From Reinekea sp. G2M2-21 (lineage in GTDB: Bacteria; Pseudomonadota; Gammaproteobacteria; Pseudomonadales; Natronospirillaceae): 64,000 nucleotides of DNA. The DNA lies in NCBI RefSeq assembly GCF_015687175.1, contig NZ_JADPQG010000002.1, positions 62,001 to 126,000 on the forward strand, read 5' to 3'. Numbering within the stretch: the stretch's first letter is position 1; every line of letters starts with the position of its first letter. Of the stretch, positions 9,315 through 18,847 are shown piece after piece. Below the pieces are notes generated by a model, which made no database searches, had not been told where the DNA came from, and saw only the letters and a list, made by a program, of their open reading frames with translations. The translations under genes and the position numbers were made by a program.

Positions 9315-12300
9315 ATAATCACACACAGAACATGCCCATCATGAAAGTGATGGATGGCAATGAGGCGGCGGCCGATGTTGCCTTTCGACTGTCCGAAGTG
9401 TGCGCCATTTATCCGATCACGCCATCGTCAACAATGGCCGAACTGGCAGACCAATGGAAAAACGAAGGTCGCAAAAACCTCTGGGGTGATTCCCCCTGCA
9501 TCATGGAAATGCAAAGTGAAGGCGGAGCGGCGGGGGCACTGCATGGTGCTCTGCAGTCCGGGTCGTTATCGACCACCTTTACCGCATCGCAGGGCTTAAT
9601 GCTGATGATTCCAAACATGCACAAAATAGCCGGGGAGCTCACGCCTACGGTGTTTCATGTCGCGGCCCGATCGCTGGCGGCGCAGGCACTGTCTATTTTC
9701 GGCGACCATCAGGATGTCATGGCGGTGCGCAACACCGGCTTTGCGCTTCTGGCGGCCAATTCTGTGCAGCAGGCACATGACATGTCGTTGATCGCCCACG
9801 TTTCAACGTTGCAGAGCCGAGTCCCCTTTGTGCACTTCTTTGACGGCTTCCGCACCTCGCATGAAGTGAATAAAATTTCTTGGATAAGCGACGACGTTAT
9901 TCGCGAACTCATCGACGACCAATGGGTGCGTGATCATCGTGCTCGGTCACTGAATCCGGAAAATCCGGTGATCCGCGGTACAGCACAAAACCCGGATGTG
10001 TACTTTCAAGGGCGGGAAACATCGAATCGCTTTTACGAGGCAACACCCGCCCTTGTACAGGGCACGATGGATCGTTTTGCTCAACTGACCGGACGTCAAT
10101 ATCAGTTGGTCGATTATATCGGCGCAGCCGATGCCGAACGCATTCTTGTGTTAATGGGTTCCGCCGCGCAAACGGCCGAGCAAGTGGTGCAAGCGTTGGA
10201 CACGCAGGGCGAAAAGGTCGGCGTCGCTATTGTGCAACTGTATCGCCCCTTCCCGACCGACGCTTTCCTGGCGGCCATACCGGACACGGTCACACACATC
10301 GCCGTACTTGACCGCACCAAAGAGCCGGGCAGTTTCGGAGAGCCGTTGTATCTCGATGTTGTCTCTGTTCTGAGTGACGCCTATCAGACGGATCGTCTCA
10401 GTACGATGCCAAAAATCGTTGGCGGCCGTTACGGTTTGTCGAGCAAGGAATTTGATCCCACCATGGTGAAAACCGTTTTCGATGCACTGCAACAGACGCC
10501 GCTGAAAAACCATTTCACCGTTGGCATTATTGACGATGTGACGCACACAAACTTACCGCTCAGTAGGACATTTATCCTACCCGATACCGACACCAAAGAA
10601 GCGCTTTTTTACGGTCTGGGTGCAGACGGAACGGTCGGTGCCAACAAAAACAGTATTAAGATTATCAATCAGGAAGATGAGCTGTTTGCTCAAGGTTACT
10701 TTGTCTATGACTCCAAAAAATCCGGTTCGCAAACGGTGTCGCACGTCCGTTATGGACCCAAACCGATTGATCGACCTTACCTGATTACGCAAGCCCGCTT
10801 TGTCGCCATTCACCAATTCAATTTTGTCGAGCAAAAACATATTCTGCAGTTCGCCGCGAAAGGTGCCACGGTCTTGCTCAACGCGCCCTATCCGGCAGCG
10901 GAAGTGTGGCAGCATCTGCCGCGCACATTCCAGCAACAGTTAGTGGATAAAAATATCACGCTCTACGCGGTCGACGCCTACGATGTTGCCCGGCAGGCGG
11001 ATATGGGTCAACGCATTAACACCATCATGCAAACGTGCTTTTTCTACCTGGCCGATATCCTGCCGCAGGATGAGGCCATTGCACTGATCAAGAAAGCCAT
11101 TGAAAAAAGCTACCGCAAAAAAGGACAGGCGCTGATTGACAAAAACTTTGCCGCGGTTGATCAGGCGCTGTCTGGACTGGCAAAAATAGAACTGCACTCG
11201 CCGGACGCGCACGCACCTCAAGAGCCGGATACAAGCGAGTATCCTGAGTTTGTCCGAGATGTCACCATGGCCATGATTCATGGCCAGGGCGATTTGATTC
11301 CGGTCAGTCAGCTGCCGGTGGATGGTACTTACCCGAGTGGCACCAGCCAATTTGAAAAACGTCGTATTGCTCTGGATGTACCTCATTGGGACCCCGACGT
11401 TTGTATTCAATGTGGGAACTGCGTAGTGGTGTGTCCACACGCGGCCATCCGCGCGAAGTTTTATCATGAAGACTTGCTGGCCGACGCACCTGCCAGCTTT
11501 TTATCGGCACCGACGACTGCACGCGGCTTCCCGGAAACGCGCTACAGTTTGCAGGTCTATGCGGAAGACTGCACCGGATGCGAACTGTGTGTGCAGGCTT
11601 GTCCGGCAGTCAACGAACAGGCACCCACACGCAAGGCCATCAACATGACGCCTCTGCAAGATGTGGTCGACGCTGATGTCATCAACCTGGAATTTTTTAC
11701 TCAACTGCCGTATCCAAACCGGTCTGAAGTGGACTTTGCCACGGTGCGTGGCGTGCAGTATTTGCAGCCACTGTTTGAGTTTTCCGGTGCCTGCGCCGGT
11801 TGCGGGGAAACACCTTATCTGAAAATGATCTCACAGTTATTCGGCGACCGTATGTTAATCGCCAATGCGACCGGGTGTTCATCCATTTACGGCGGTAACC
11901 TGCCCACCACACCGTGGACCAAAAACGAAGAAGGCAGGGGACCGGCCTGGGCCAATTCGCTGTTTGAAGACAACGCGGAGTTCGGTTTAGGGTTCCGGCT
12001 CACGGCCGATCACCACCAGCAACAGGCCGTTGATCTGCTGCAAAAACTGGCACCGCAATTGGACGTAGAGTTGGTCGAGCAATTACTCAACGCGCCGCAA
12101 CAAAGCGAAAGCCAGTTACGCGCGCAACGCGCTCGGGTGCATGAACTGGAACAGCAGTTACGCCGGATCGAACACAACGATGCAACGCAATTACTGTCAA
12201 TCGTCGACCACTTGGTGCGACGCAGTGTGTGGATCGTCGGCGGCGATGGCTGGGCGTACGACATTGGCTATGGCGGACTCGACCATGTGCTGGCCAGCGG

Positions 12301-12892
12301 TCGTGACGTCAACATTCTGGTGATGGATACGGAAGTGTATTCCAACACCGGCGGACAGATGTCGAAAGCAACACCGCTCGGTGCTTCAGCTAAATTCTCG
12401 GTGGGCGGTAAGCCGGTCGGCAAGAAAGACCTGGCTATGCAAGCCATGGCTTACGGTAACGTCTATGTCGCCCGTATCGCACTCGGTGCCAATCCACAAC
12501 AGGCCCTGCAGGCGTTCCGGGAAGCCGAGAATTACCCGGGACCGTCGATCATTTTGGCTTACAGCCATTGCATTGCTCACGGTATTAATATGGATGATGG
12601 ATTACGACAACAAAAACTGGCGGTCGCCAGCGGTCACTGGCCATTGTTGCGTTACAATCCACTGCTGCGGAAATCGGGTATGAATCCGTTTGAACTCGAT
12701 TCACTGCGACCGAGTGTGACACTGAAATACTACCGGCAAAATGAAGGCCGGTATCAGCAACTGATGCAACAAAACCCGGAAGAAGCCGATCGACTGTTAG
12801 GACTGGCGAATCAAGCGCTGGATTTACGCTGGCAAACCTATGAAGAGATGGCGACCCGCGAAGCCAGCGATTTCCATCCGATGTACGAATAG
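9311..12892 (+). CDS. nifJ: Pyruvate:flavodoxin/ferredoxin oxidoreductase, single-chain
   Basis: NifJ decarboxylates pyruvate with CoA to acetyl-CoA, CO2 and low-potential electrons. The 1193-residue chain has the expected order: N-terminal pyruvate/TPP domain (CAIYPITPSSTMAE), the gamma-type domain, two ferredoxin motifs (CIQCGNCVVVCP near residue 698 and CTGCELCVQACP near 754), a further cysteine motif (CAGCGETP near 828) and the TPP/Mg motif with GDGWAYDIGYGG and DTEVYSNTGGQ. The ATG at 9311-9313 overlaps the upstream TGA. In aerobic or facultative marine bacteria this enzyme often serves redox balancing or fermentation; that role here is inferred. It ends in TAG. Confidence 0.96.
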   Translation: MNNHTQNMPIMKVMDGNEAAADVAFRLSEVCAIYPITPSSTMAELADQWKNEGRKNLWGDSPCIMEMQSEGGAAGALHGALQSGSLSTTFTASQGLMLMIPNMHKIAGELTPTVFHVAARSLAAQALSIFGDHQDVMAVRNTGFALLAANSVQQAHDMSLIAHVSTLQSRVPFVHFFDGFRTSHEVNKISWISDDVIRELIDDQWVRDHRARSLNPENPVIRGTAQNPDVYFQGRETSNRFYEATPALVQGTMDRFAQLTGRQYQLVDYIGAADAERILVLMGSAAQTAEQVVQALDTQGEKVGVAIVQLYRPFPTDAFLAAIPDTVTHIAVLDRTKEPGSFGEPLYLDVVSVLSDAYQTDRLSTMPKIVGGRYGLSSKEFDPTMVKTVFDALQQTPLKNHFTVGIIDDVTHTNLPLSRTFILPDTDTKEALFYGLGADGTVGANKNSIKIINQEDELFAQGYFVYDSKKSGSQTVSHVRYGPKPIDRPYLITQARFVAIHQFNFVEQKHILQFAAKGATVLLNAPYPAAEVWQHLPRTFQQQLVDKNITLYAVDAYDVARQADMGQRINTIMQTCFFYLADILPQDEAIALIKKAIEKSYRKKGQALIDKNFAAVDQALSGLAKIELHSPDAHAPQEPDTSEYPEFVRDVTMAMIHGQGDLIPVSQLPVDGTYPSGTSQFEKRRIALDVPHWDPDVCIQCGNCVVVCPHAAIRAKFYHEDLLADAPASFLSAPTTARGFPETRYSLQVYAEDCTGCELCVQACPAVNEQAPTRKAINMTPLQDVVDADVINLEFFTQLPYPNRSEVDFATVRGVQYLQPLFEFSGACAGCGETPYLKMISQLFGDRMLIANATGCSSIYGGNLPTTPWTKNEEGRGPAWANSLFEDNAEFGLGFRLTADHHQQQAVDLLQKLAPQLDVELVEQLLNAPQQSESQLRAQRARVHELEQQLRRIEHNDATQLLSIVDHLVRRSVWIVGGDGWAYDIGYGGLDHVLASGRDVNILVMDTEVYSNTGGQMSKATPLGASAKFSVGGKPVGKKDLAMQAMAYGNVYVARIALGANPQQALQAFREAENYPGPSIILAYSHCIAHGINMDDGLRQQKLAVASGHWPLLRYNPLLRKSGMNPFELDSLRPSVTLKYYRQNEGRYQQLMQQNPEEADRLLGLANQALDLRWQTYEEMATREASDFHPMYE

Positions 12893-13329
12893 CGTCCATT
12901 TTTCCGGCAACCACCCGGTTGCCGGCCCCCCCCTCCCCCCGGGGGAAAAACAGCGCACTCACCCCTCGGTTTCGGGCACTATCGGGTCGTCCTCCATTCG
13001 AATGCCGTGTCCAGGTTTCCTCGAAGACCGCTCACACCACGCGAATACCAACAGACAAGGACAACCCACGGAACACAAAAACCCGCCAGCGACAGTTTGG
13101 ACCTGTTGCGCCACCCACCTCGTTTTATAATAGATCGCGAACACGCCCTCAAAATAAAAACCAGTTCCCCGACAATCTGACGCCTATACGCAAGACAGCA
13201 CAAAAAGCCAATGCGGCTTACCCGTGCACATTCGTCAAGCACGGAAAAAAACCGCTGGTTTAACTGCGTTAACTATTGAAGAGATTTTCGCGTTTGCTGC
13301 GCAAGCGTGAAATCGGCAAGGAGAGTACG
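12893..13329. other. Intergenic stretch with hairpin and C8TC6G5 tract
   Basis: Just after nifJ, CCGGCAACC and GGTTGCCGG form a perfect nine-base stem (12904-12925). It is followed by C8, T, C6 and G5 (12926-12945) instead of the usual T run. The rest has no convincing gene. A TATAAT-like hexamer in a GTTTTATAATAG context near 13130 could be a -10 element for the protease gene, though no good -35 is at standard spacing. Confidence 0.5.
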
Positions 13330-16300
13330 TTGAGGAAATTTAGTTTACCCCTGTTAATGCCCATCGCTTTTGCGGCGTCGATTTGTATGGCCGATGGGCG
13401 TTTTGTTTCAGCAACCGGAGAAGAGTTTTCGTCACCGCTTGCGGCTGACCAAGCCGATGCGCTGTTTAACGAACAACAATTGATTGTTCAATTTCAACCT
13501 GGCTTTTCTCTGTACGCCAACACCAAAGGGTTAACCACCGCCGCCACCGCGTCAGGTCAATCCCGAGTGCAGCAACTGTTGGCGCGCAGCAACGCACGTG
13601 TACTGTCGGAAACACGCTTAACGCCGGTTGCAATCCATTCTGTGCAAGGCAACAGTCGCGCGCGCACCCTGCGCAACGTCACCGCTATTCAATACTTACT
13701 GCATGTTGATGATGTGGATGTCACAGCTCTGGTGAATGAACTGCAACAAGAACCGGGTATTGATTTTGCCGAACCCAATTACCGCTACTCCGTCAACAGC
13801 GTCCCGAACGATCCCTACTACCGTAATCAAAAGTTATGGGGACTCTACACGCTGAATATGAGTTCTGCCTGGGATCTCAGTCAGGGCGCCGGTGCCGTGG
13901 TGGCGGTCATCGACACCGGCGTGGATCAGTCACACGTCGACTTGGCGGCTAACATCTGGCACAACAGCCAGGAAGTGGCCGGTAACGGAATCGACGACGA
14001 TGGCAATGGTTTTATCGATGACGTCAGCGGCTGGGACTTTGCCTATCAGGACAATATACCCAACGATGTCCACAGTCACGGGACACACGTCGCTGGCACC
14101 ATCGCCGCACTCGGTGACAACAACATCGGCATCATTGGCGTTGCGCCGCAGGCTCACATCATGGCGTTAAAAGCGCTGGGGGATACGGGAAGCGGCTCGG
14201 CGTTTAACATTGCCAAAGCCATCCGCTACGCGGCCGATATGGGCGCGGACGTCATCAACATGAGTTTAGGAGGACAAGGCAACTCCTATACGCTGGCCAA
14301 CGCCATTCAATACGCGCTGGAACGCAATGTTGTGGTGGTCGTGGCTGCTGGCAACGACAACATCAATTCGCAATATCAATACCCGGCCAATGTGAACGGG
14401 GTGATCAGTGTCGGCGCTCTGCAGAATTATTCCGGTCTCGCCAAGTCGACCTTTTCCAACTACGGTGTCAGCGTTGATGTGTTTGCGCCGGGCAGTAACA
14501 TCTATTCACTGGCACCGAACAATCAGTACGCTACAAAAAGCGGTACATCGATGGCCGCACCACATGTGGCCGGTGTCGTTGCGTTGATGCGCAGTCAAAA
14601 CCCACAACTGAACCCAGCGCAGATACAGGGCAGATTGACGTACAGTGCGATCGATCTGACATTAAATAACGCCGCAACCGGCTGGGATGAAACCTTTGCT
14701 TACGGCATGGTCTCGCCCTCGGCGGCGTTAACCAGTGAGTGGCTCGCCGCGACTGGGTATCCGGAGATCACGGCACCAGCCATCAACCTGCCGGGCGATG
14801 CCAATGTGCTGGTCAACGGCGTCGTGAGTGTTCAGGGTTCCACGCACACCGACTCATTGGCTTACTACGAGGTGGCCATCGCTAACGATGTCGATAGCCC
14901 AAGACAATTTGTAACACTGCACACCGGCTACCAGCCGGTGACCGACGCCGAACTGATGTCATGGGACACCAGCGGTTATGCCAGTGGTCGTTACTTTATC
15001 CGGCTGCGCAGTGTCGATACGCAAGGCAAACAGACCGAGAGTTTCCAACAGGTTGATGTGGATCCGGATCTGAAAAACGGTTGGCCGATCTTTAACAGCT
15101 ATTGGCTCGGGCACCCGGCAGGACACAGCGACGGCAAATTGGTCGCCCGTGCACCGGCGCTGATCGATCTGGATAACGACGGCGACCTGGAAATTCTCGC
15201 TGTCGATAACAATGAACGCAACCACCGCACAATTCGCGCCTGGCAACACAACGGCACCCGGTACGGCAACAACGCGTTCATCTACCCCACCGTTGAAGAA
15301 ATCGCCACGCCAATGACCATTGCGGATGTGGATGGCGATGGTGAAGAGGACATCCTGTTTGCGGCCCGCGTCGTATCCACCACGGCGCGTCAATCGATCT
15401 TTGCCTACGACAAACAGGGAACATTGCTGCCGGGCTTTCCCACGGGCTGGTTTGGTGACACGTACCACAACGAGGCCATCGTGAATTCAACCGACGACCG
15501 GATCGTCGCGGTTGACTTAAAAGGCGATGGCAACAACGAACTGGTGCTGCAAAAACTCAGTTGGAATAACACCCGCAATGACGATTATCTTTGGCAGTTG
15601 GTCGCGGTTGATGGCCACGGCAATAAGCTCCCTGGCTTTCCGATTCAACAGCGTTTTCCATCCTTGTCAGACCTGTATGCCCATTCCGATTTCATGCAGC
15701 CTGTGACTGTGGCCGACTGGTTTGACGATGGTCATACCGATCTTGTGGTGATCTGGCCGGACGACCAAAACGGCGTGATGCTCAAGGTATTCAATGCCCA
15801 AGGGCAGGAACTGATGTCGCTGCCAGTGAACGCCAGTGCGTTCCACCAGGTTAAGAACCCATTGGTGGCCGATATCGACAATGACGGTGCCGAAGAACTG
15901 GTGGTACAGGTGGGCGATACGTTGGTGGCCTATACCATGAACGGGCAAATGAAGCCCGGCTGGCCAAAAAACCTGCCGACGGACACCTCGCGTTACAGCA
16001 GCGAGCCAGGGCGATTTCTGGACAGCCTGATTGTCAGCGATGTGGATCATGATCAGCGGCTCGACCTGGTGTTGAACGGCGCCAGCGAAGCACTGGTGCT
16101 GAACACGCAAGGCGAACCGTTGAAGCCGCATTTTGATTTGGATCGATTCTCGTCACGCGGTTATCCGGTGCGGACAGTCTCCGTGCCAAACCTCAACGAA
16201 CAGGTGCTCATGTACAGCTCTCTGAACAGCAGCAATCAACTGGAAGCCCGACGTTTTAACGGGCAACCCCTGCCCGGTTGGCCAAAACGCGTCGCACCGG

Positions 16301-17109
16301 TCTCCGGGGGTGTGGCGCTTGGCGATGTCGATGGCGACGGCAAATTGGACGCCGTTGCCCACACGCTGGAAGGTTTTCTCTATGCCTGGACATTGGCCGC
16401 CAACACGAATGCTGATACTGCAGATTGGCGTTTCGACCACGGCAACGCGCAGCAAACGCGCGCCCAAATATCAACGCTGCCCACTCAACCCTGCCTTGTG
16501 GTTTCAGACACCATGCATGTACGAGGTTCGTTTAACAGCTGGGCAAACACGGCCATGATATTTTCCGAACAAACGTGCCAATGGCAGACATCGCTCAGCT
16601 TCAGTGACGCATGGCAGGGCCGATTTAAATTTGATGCCTACGGTGACTGGCAACGGAATTTCGGCGATAACAATCAGGACGGAATCGCCGAACAAAATGG
16701 CGCTGACATAAGCGTTAATTTACCGGCGGGCGACTATCTCGTTTCATTCAATGAGAACACGCTGCACTATTCCGTGGAGTGGGTTGAGCCTGCTCCGGTG
16801 CTGACGAACGTCAGCTTCACCTGCCATAACGGCTACACCAATGTCGGAGACAGTGTTTATGTTGTCGGCAATACAGACGCATTAGGTCAATGGAAGGTCC
16901 AGTCACAAGCGCAACGGTTACGGCCAGACGGTTACCCGACCTGGCGCGCGACCCTCACGGATTTACCGACCCATATCGACCTTGAATGGAAGTGTGTCAT
17001 CGCCGATGAAAACAGCCTGACCATTAAGCAGTGGCAAGCCGGCGACAATAATCGGGTCAATACCGGCGATGGGCAGACCGATCTCAGCGTTGCGGCCTAT
17101 TTGCAATAA
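13330..17109 (+). CDS. Very large secreted subtilisin-like serine protease (S8) with FG-GAP-like repeats and starch-binding-type C-terminal modules
   Basis: The chain begins with a signal peptide (MRKFSLPLLMPIAFAASICMA), then an I9-like propeptide. The S8 catalytic domain shows Asp in VVAVIDTGVDQSH, His in SHGTHVAGT, the oxyanion Asn in VAAGNDN and Ser in SGTSMAAPHVAG. The middle (about residues 600-1040) holds repeated acidic loops such as DLDNDGDLE, DVDGDGEED, DIDNDGAEE and DVDGDGKLD, typical of FG-GAP or VCBS calcium-binding beta-propeller blades. The end has a module starting MHVRGSFNSW, like X25-type glycan modules, and a CBM20-like domain (VYVVGNTDALGQWK). I choose the TTG at 13330 because AAGGAG precedes it and the signal peptide becomes canonical; a TTG at 13276 is an alternative. 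The protein is probably exported and may attach to polysaccharide. Confidence 0.9.
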   Translation: MRKFSLPLLMPIAFAASICMADGRFVSATGEEFSSPLAADQADALFNEQQLIVQFQPGFSLYANTKGLTTAATASGQSRVQQLLARSNARVLSETRLTPVAIHSVQGNSRARTLRNVTAIQYLLHVDDVDVTALVNELQQEPGIDFAEPNYRYSVNSVPNDPYYRNQKLWGLYTLNMSSAWDLSQGAGAVVAVIDTGVDQSHVDLAANIWHNSQEVAGNGIDDDGNGFIDDVSGWDFAYQDNIPNDVHSHGTHVAGTIAALGDNNIGIIGVAPQAHIMALKALGDTGSGSAFNIAKAIRYAADMGADVINMSLGGQGNSYTLANAIQYALERNVVVVVAAGNDNINSQYQYPANVNGVISVGALQNYSGLAKSTFSNYGVSVDVFAPGSNIYSLAPNNQYATKSGTSMAAPHVAGVVALMRSQNPQLNPAQIQGRLTYSAIDLTLNNAATGWDETFAYGMVSPSAALTSEWLAATGYPEITAPAINLPGDANVLVNGVVSVQGSTHTDSLAYYEVAIANDVDSPRQFVTLHTGYQPVTDAELMSWDTSGYASGRYFIRLRSVDTQGKQTESFQQVDVDPDLKNGWPIFNSYWLGHPAGHSDGKLVARAPALIDLDNDGDLEILAVDNNERNHRTIRAWQHNGTRYGNNAFIYPTVEEIATPMTIADVDGDGEEDILFAARVVSTTARQSIFAYDKQGTLLPGFPTGWFGDTYHNEAIVNSTDDRIVAVDLKGDGNNELVLQKLSWNNTRNDDYLWQLVAVDGHGNKLPGFPIQQRFPSLSDLYAHSDFMQPVTVADWFDDGHTDLVVIWPDDQNGVMLKVFNAQGQELMSLPVNASAFHQVKNPLVADIDNDGAEELVVQVGDTLVAYTMNGQMKPGWPKNLPTDTSRYSSEPGRFLDSLIVSDVDHDQRLDLVLNGASEALVLNTQGEPLKPHFDLDRFSSRGYPVRTVSVPNLNEQVLMYSSLNSSNQLEARRFNGQPLPGWPKRVAPVSGGVALGDVDGDGKLDAVAHTLEGFLYAWTLAANTNADTADWRFDHGNAQQTRAQISTLPTQPCLVVSDTMHVRGSFNSWANTAMIFSEQTCQWQTSLSFSDAWQGRFKFDAYGDWQRNFGDNNQDGIAEQNGADISVNLPAGDYLVSFNENTLHYSVEWVEPAPVLTNVSFTCHNGYTNVGDSVYVVGNTDALGQWKVQSQAQRLRPDGYPTWRATLTDLPTHIDLEWKCVIADENSLTIKQWQAGDNNRVNTGDGQTDLSVAAYLQ

Positions 17110-17112
17110 TAT

Positions 17113-17142
17113 AAAGAGCCAGCCTATGGCTGGCTCTTTTTT
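17113..17142 (+). terminator. Intrinsic terminator after the S8 protease gene
   Basis: AAAGAGCCAGCC, loop TAT, then GGCTGGCTC and six T bases form a strong hairpin. The minus-strand gene that ends at 17147 may also use it, although its T tract there is shorter. Confidence 0.92.
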
Positions 17143-17146
17143 CAGG

Positions 17147-17797
17147 TTAGGCACCGATCTGCCATTGCAGGTTAAAGTTCGGTGTTTGAAACTTGCCATA
17201 CATCCGCACCCACAACGCCAGATACATTTCGGTACCCCGGGCATAACCAATGTCGCCCAGATCGAGAATCTGCTCTGCTTGCCAGCCCATCGACTGCAGC
17301 AATTCACTCACCACGGATTTCGCATCGGCATCATTACCTGCAATAGGCAGGTGATGCGTTCCCGGCACCACGCCTGGCGCAACCATCACCGAATTTGCCA
17401 CGGTGTTGAGCGCCTTCACGACCTTGGTGTCTGGCAATGCGCGCTGAATCTGCTCGGCCAGTGAGTCGTCATTGCAAATACTCAACGTCGGTGGAAAACC
17501 CTGACTGAAATCGAGCGGGTTAGCGACATCAATCAAAATTTTACCCGCCAACGTTGCAGCCCCTATCGTCGCTATCGCCGCCAAACTGTGCATCCCTGCC
17601 GTACAATTCAGGTAGATATCCGCCGTATCCGGAATATCGGCAAAGGCCAACACTGCGCCACCACTGTTGGTCGCCCATTGTTGCGCTTCCGCTTTGCTCG
17701 CCTCACGCGCGCTGATCGCAACCTGATGACCAAGCTGGATAAACGCGCTGCCCAGTGTCTGCGCGACGGTACCACTGCCTAAAATAATGATGTTCAT
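17147..17797 (-). CDS. NADP oxidoreductase, coenzyme F420-dependent-like family
   Basis: The 216-residue protein starts with a Rossmann dinucleotide motif (MNIIILGSGTVAQTLGSAF) and contains the family-type segments LIDVANPLDF and VVKALNTVANSVM. Bacterial members of this Pfam family usually use NADP rather than F420 and have mostly unknown substrates. It is divergent from the LysR gene at 17936 with a gap of about 140 bases, so it is the likely target of that regulator. Confidence 0.8.
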   Translation of the reverse strand: MNIIILGSGTVAQTLGSAFIQLGHQVAISAREASKAEAQQWATNSGGAVLAFADIPDTADIYLNCTAGMHSLAAIATIGAATLAGKILIDVANPLDFSQGFPPTLSICNDDSLAEQIQRALPDTKVVKALNTVANSVMVAPGVVPGTHHLPIAGNDADAKSVVSELLQSMGWQAEQILDLGDIGYARGTEMYLALWVRMYGKFQTPNFNLQWQIGA

Positions 17798-17935
17798 GTG
17801 AATATCCTCTTTAAATCTGTTATTGACGGTGTTTTTGACTCAGTGGCACCAGTCTAGGCGCAATTCACATTAACCAGTAGACGCCCTGGGTTTGCACATG
17901 CTTAACTTATGGTTAACCTTAGAATGGAAAACCGT

Positions 17936-18841
17936 ATGTCCTTGCCCTCGTTACAGGATATTCACTACTTTGCCATAGTCGCGAAAACCGGGTCGCTAGC
18001 TGCTGCTACGGAGCAACTCGATGTGTCGACGGCCGCGCTCAGCAAAGCTATGCGACGATTGGAAAGTGCCTGCAACAGCCGTTTATTTAAACGGACTGCC
18101 CGCTCTATACACCTCAGTGAAGCCGGTCAAGCCTTTGCCCGCCACGCGACCCATTTACTGGATCGCTGGGACGGCGCTGTCGACGATTTGGCAGAGCTGG
18201 CCGACACAACCACCGGTACGGTCATTCTCAGTGCATCGTCGGCCTTTGCCCGGCTTTCTATTTTGCCGTTGCTGCCGGAGTTCAGCCGACAATTTCCGGG
18301 CATCGTGCTCGACCTGCGCCTGGAAGATCAATACGTGGATTTGAAAAACGGCGACACTGACCTGTTGATTCGCGTCGGGCTGTTGCAGGACGAAGACATC
18401 ATCGCGCGACCATTGATGCCCCTGGACATGGTGTACGGAGCGACGCCCGCGTACCTGGCGACACATGGCGAACCGGAAAACCCGCACGCCCTCAAACAAC
18501 ACCAAACCATTGGATTTCGCTTGCCCGCCAGCAAGCAGTTGATGCCGTGGCAATTTCAACAGGCTAACCATGTGTTCAGCATCGATCCGAGTCACCGGTT
18601 TATTGTGAATTCACCGGACGCCATTCAGGATCTGATTCTGCAAGATCAGGGGATCGGCTTACTGAACCGACACCTGGCGCAACCGCTGATCAATAACGGG
18701 CACCTGCGACCGGTGTTGACCGATTGGATGCCACCGCACGAACGCGGTATTTATCTGTGTTACCTCGACCGCCAATGGATGCCCCGGAAGCTGTCCAGCG
18801 TTATTGAATTTTTGATGTCGCAATTGAGCACTGCTGCGTAG
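17936..18841 (+). CDS. LysR-family transcriptional regulator
   Basis: The N-terminus has the winged helix-turn-helix of LysR proteins (LQDIHYFAIVAKTGSLAAATEQLDVSTAALSKAMRRLE, recognisable by the HYFAIVA and STAALSKAM parts). A periplasmic-binding-like effector domain follows. The ATG at 17936 gives the usual spacing to the first helix and has GGAAAA upstream; in-frame ATGs at 17909 and 17924 remain possible. It faces away from the F420-type reductase gene. Confidence 0.88.
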   Translation: MSLPSLQDIHYFAIVAKTGSLAAATEQLDVSTAALSKAMRRLESACNSRLFKRTARSIHLSEAGQAFARHATHLLDRWDGAVDDLAELADTTTGTVILSASSAFARLSILPLLPEFSRQFPGIVLDLRLEDQYVDLKNGDTDLLIRVGLLQDEDIIARPLMPLDMVYGATPAYLATHGEPENPHALKQHQTIGFRLPASKQLMPWQFQQANHVFSIDPSHRFIVNSPDAIQDLILQDQGIGLLNRHLAQPLINNGHLRPVLTDWMPPHERGIYLCYLDRQWMPRKLSSVIEFLMSQLSTAA

Positions 18842-18847
18842 CTATCT

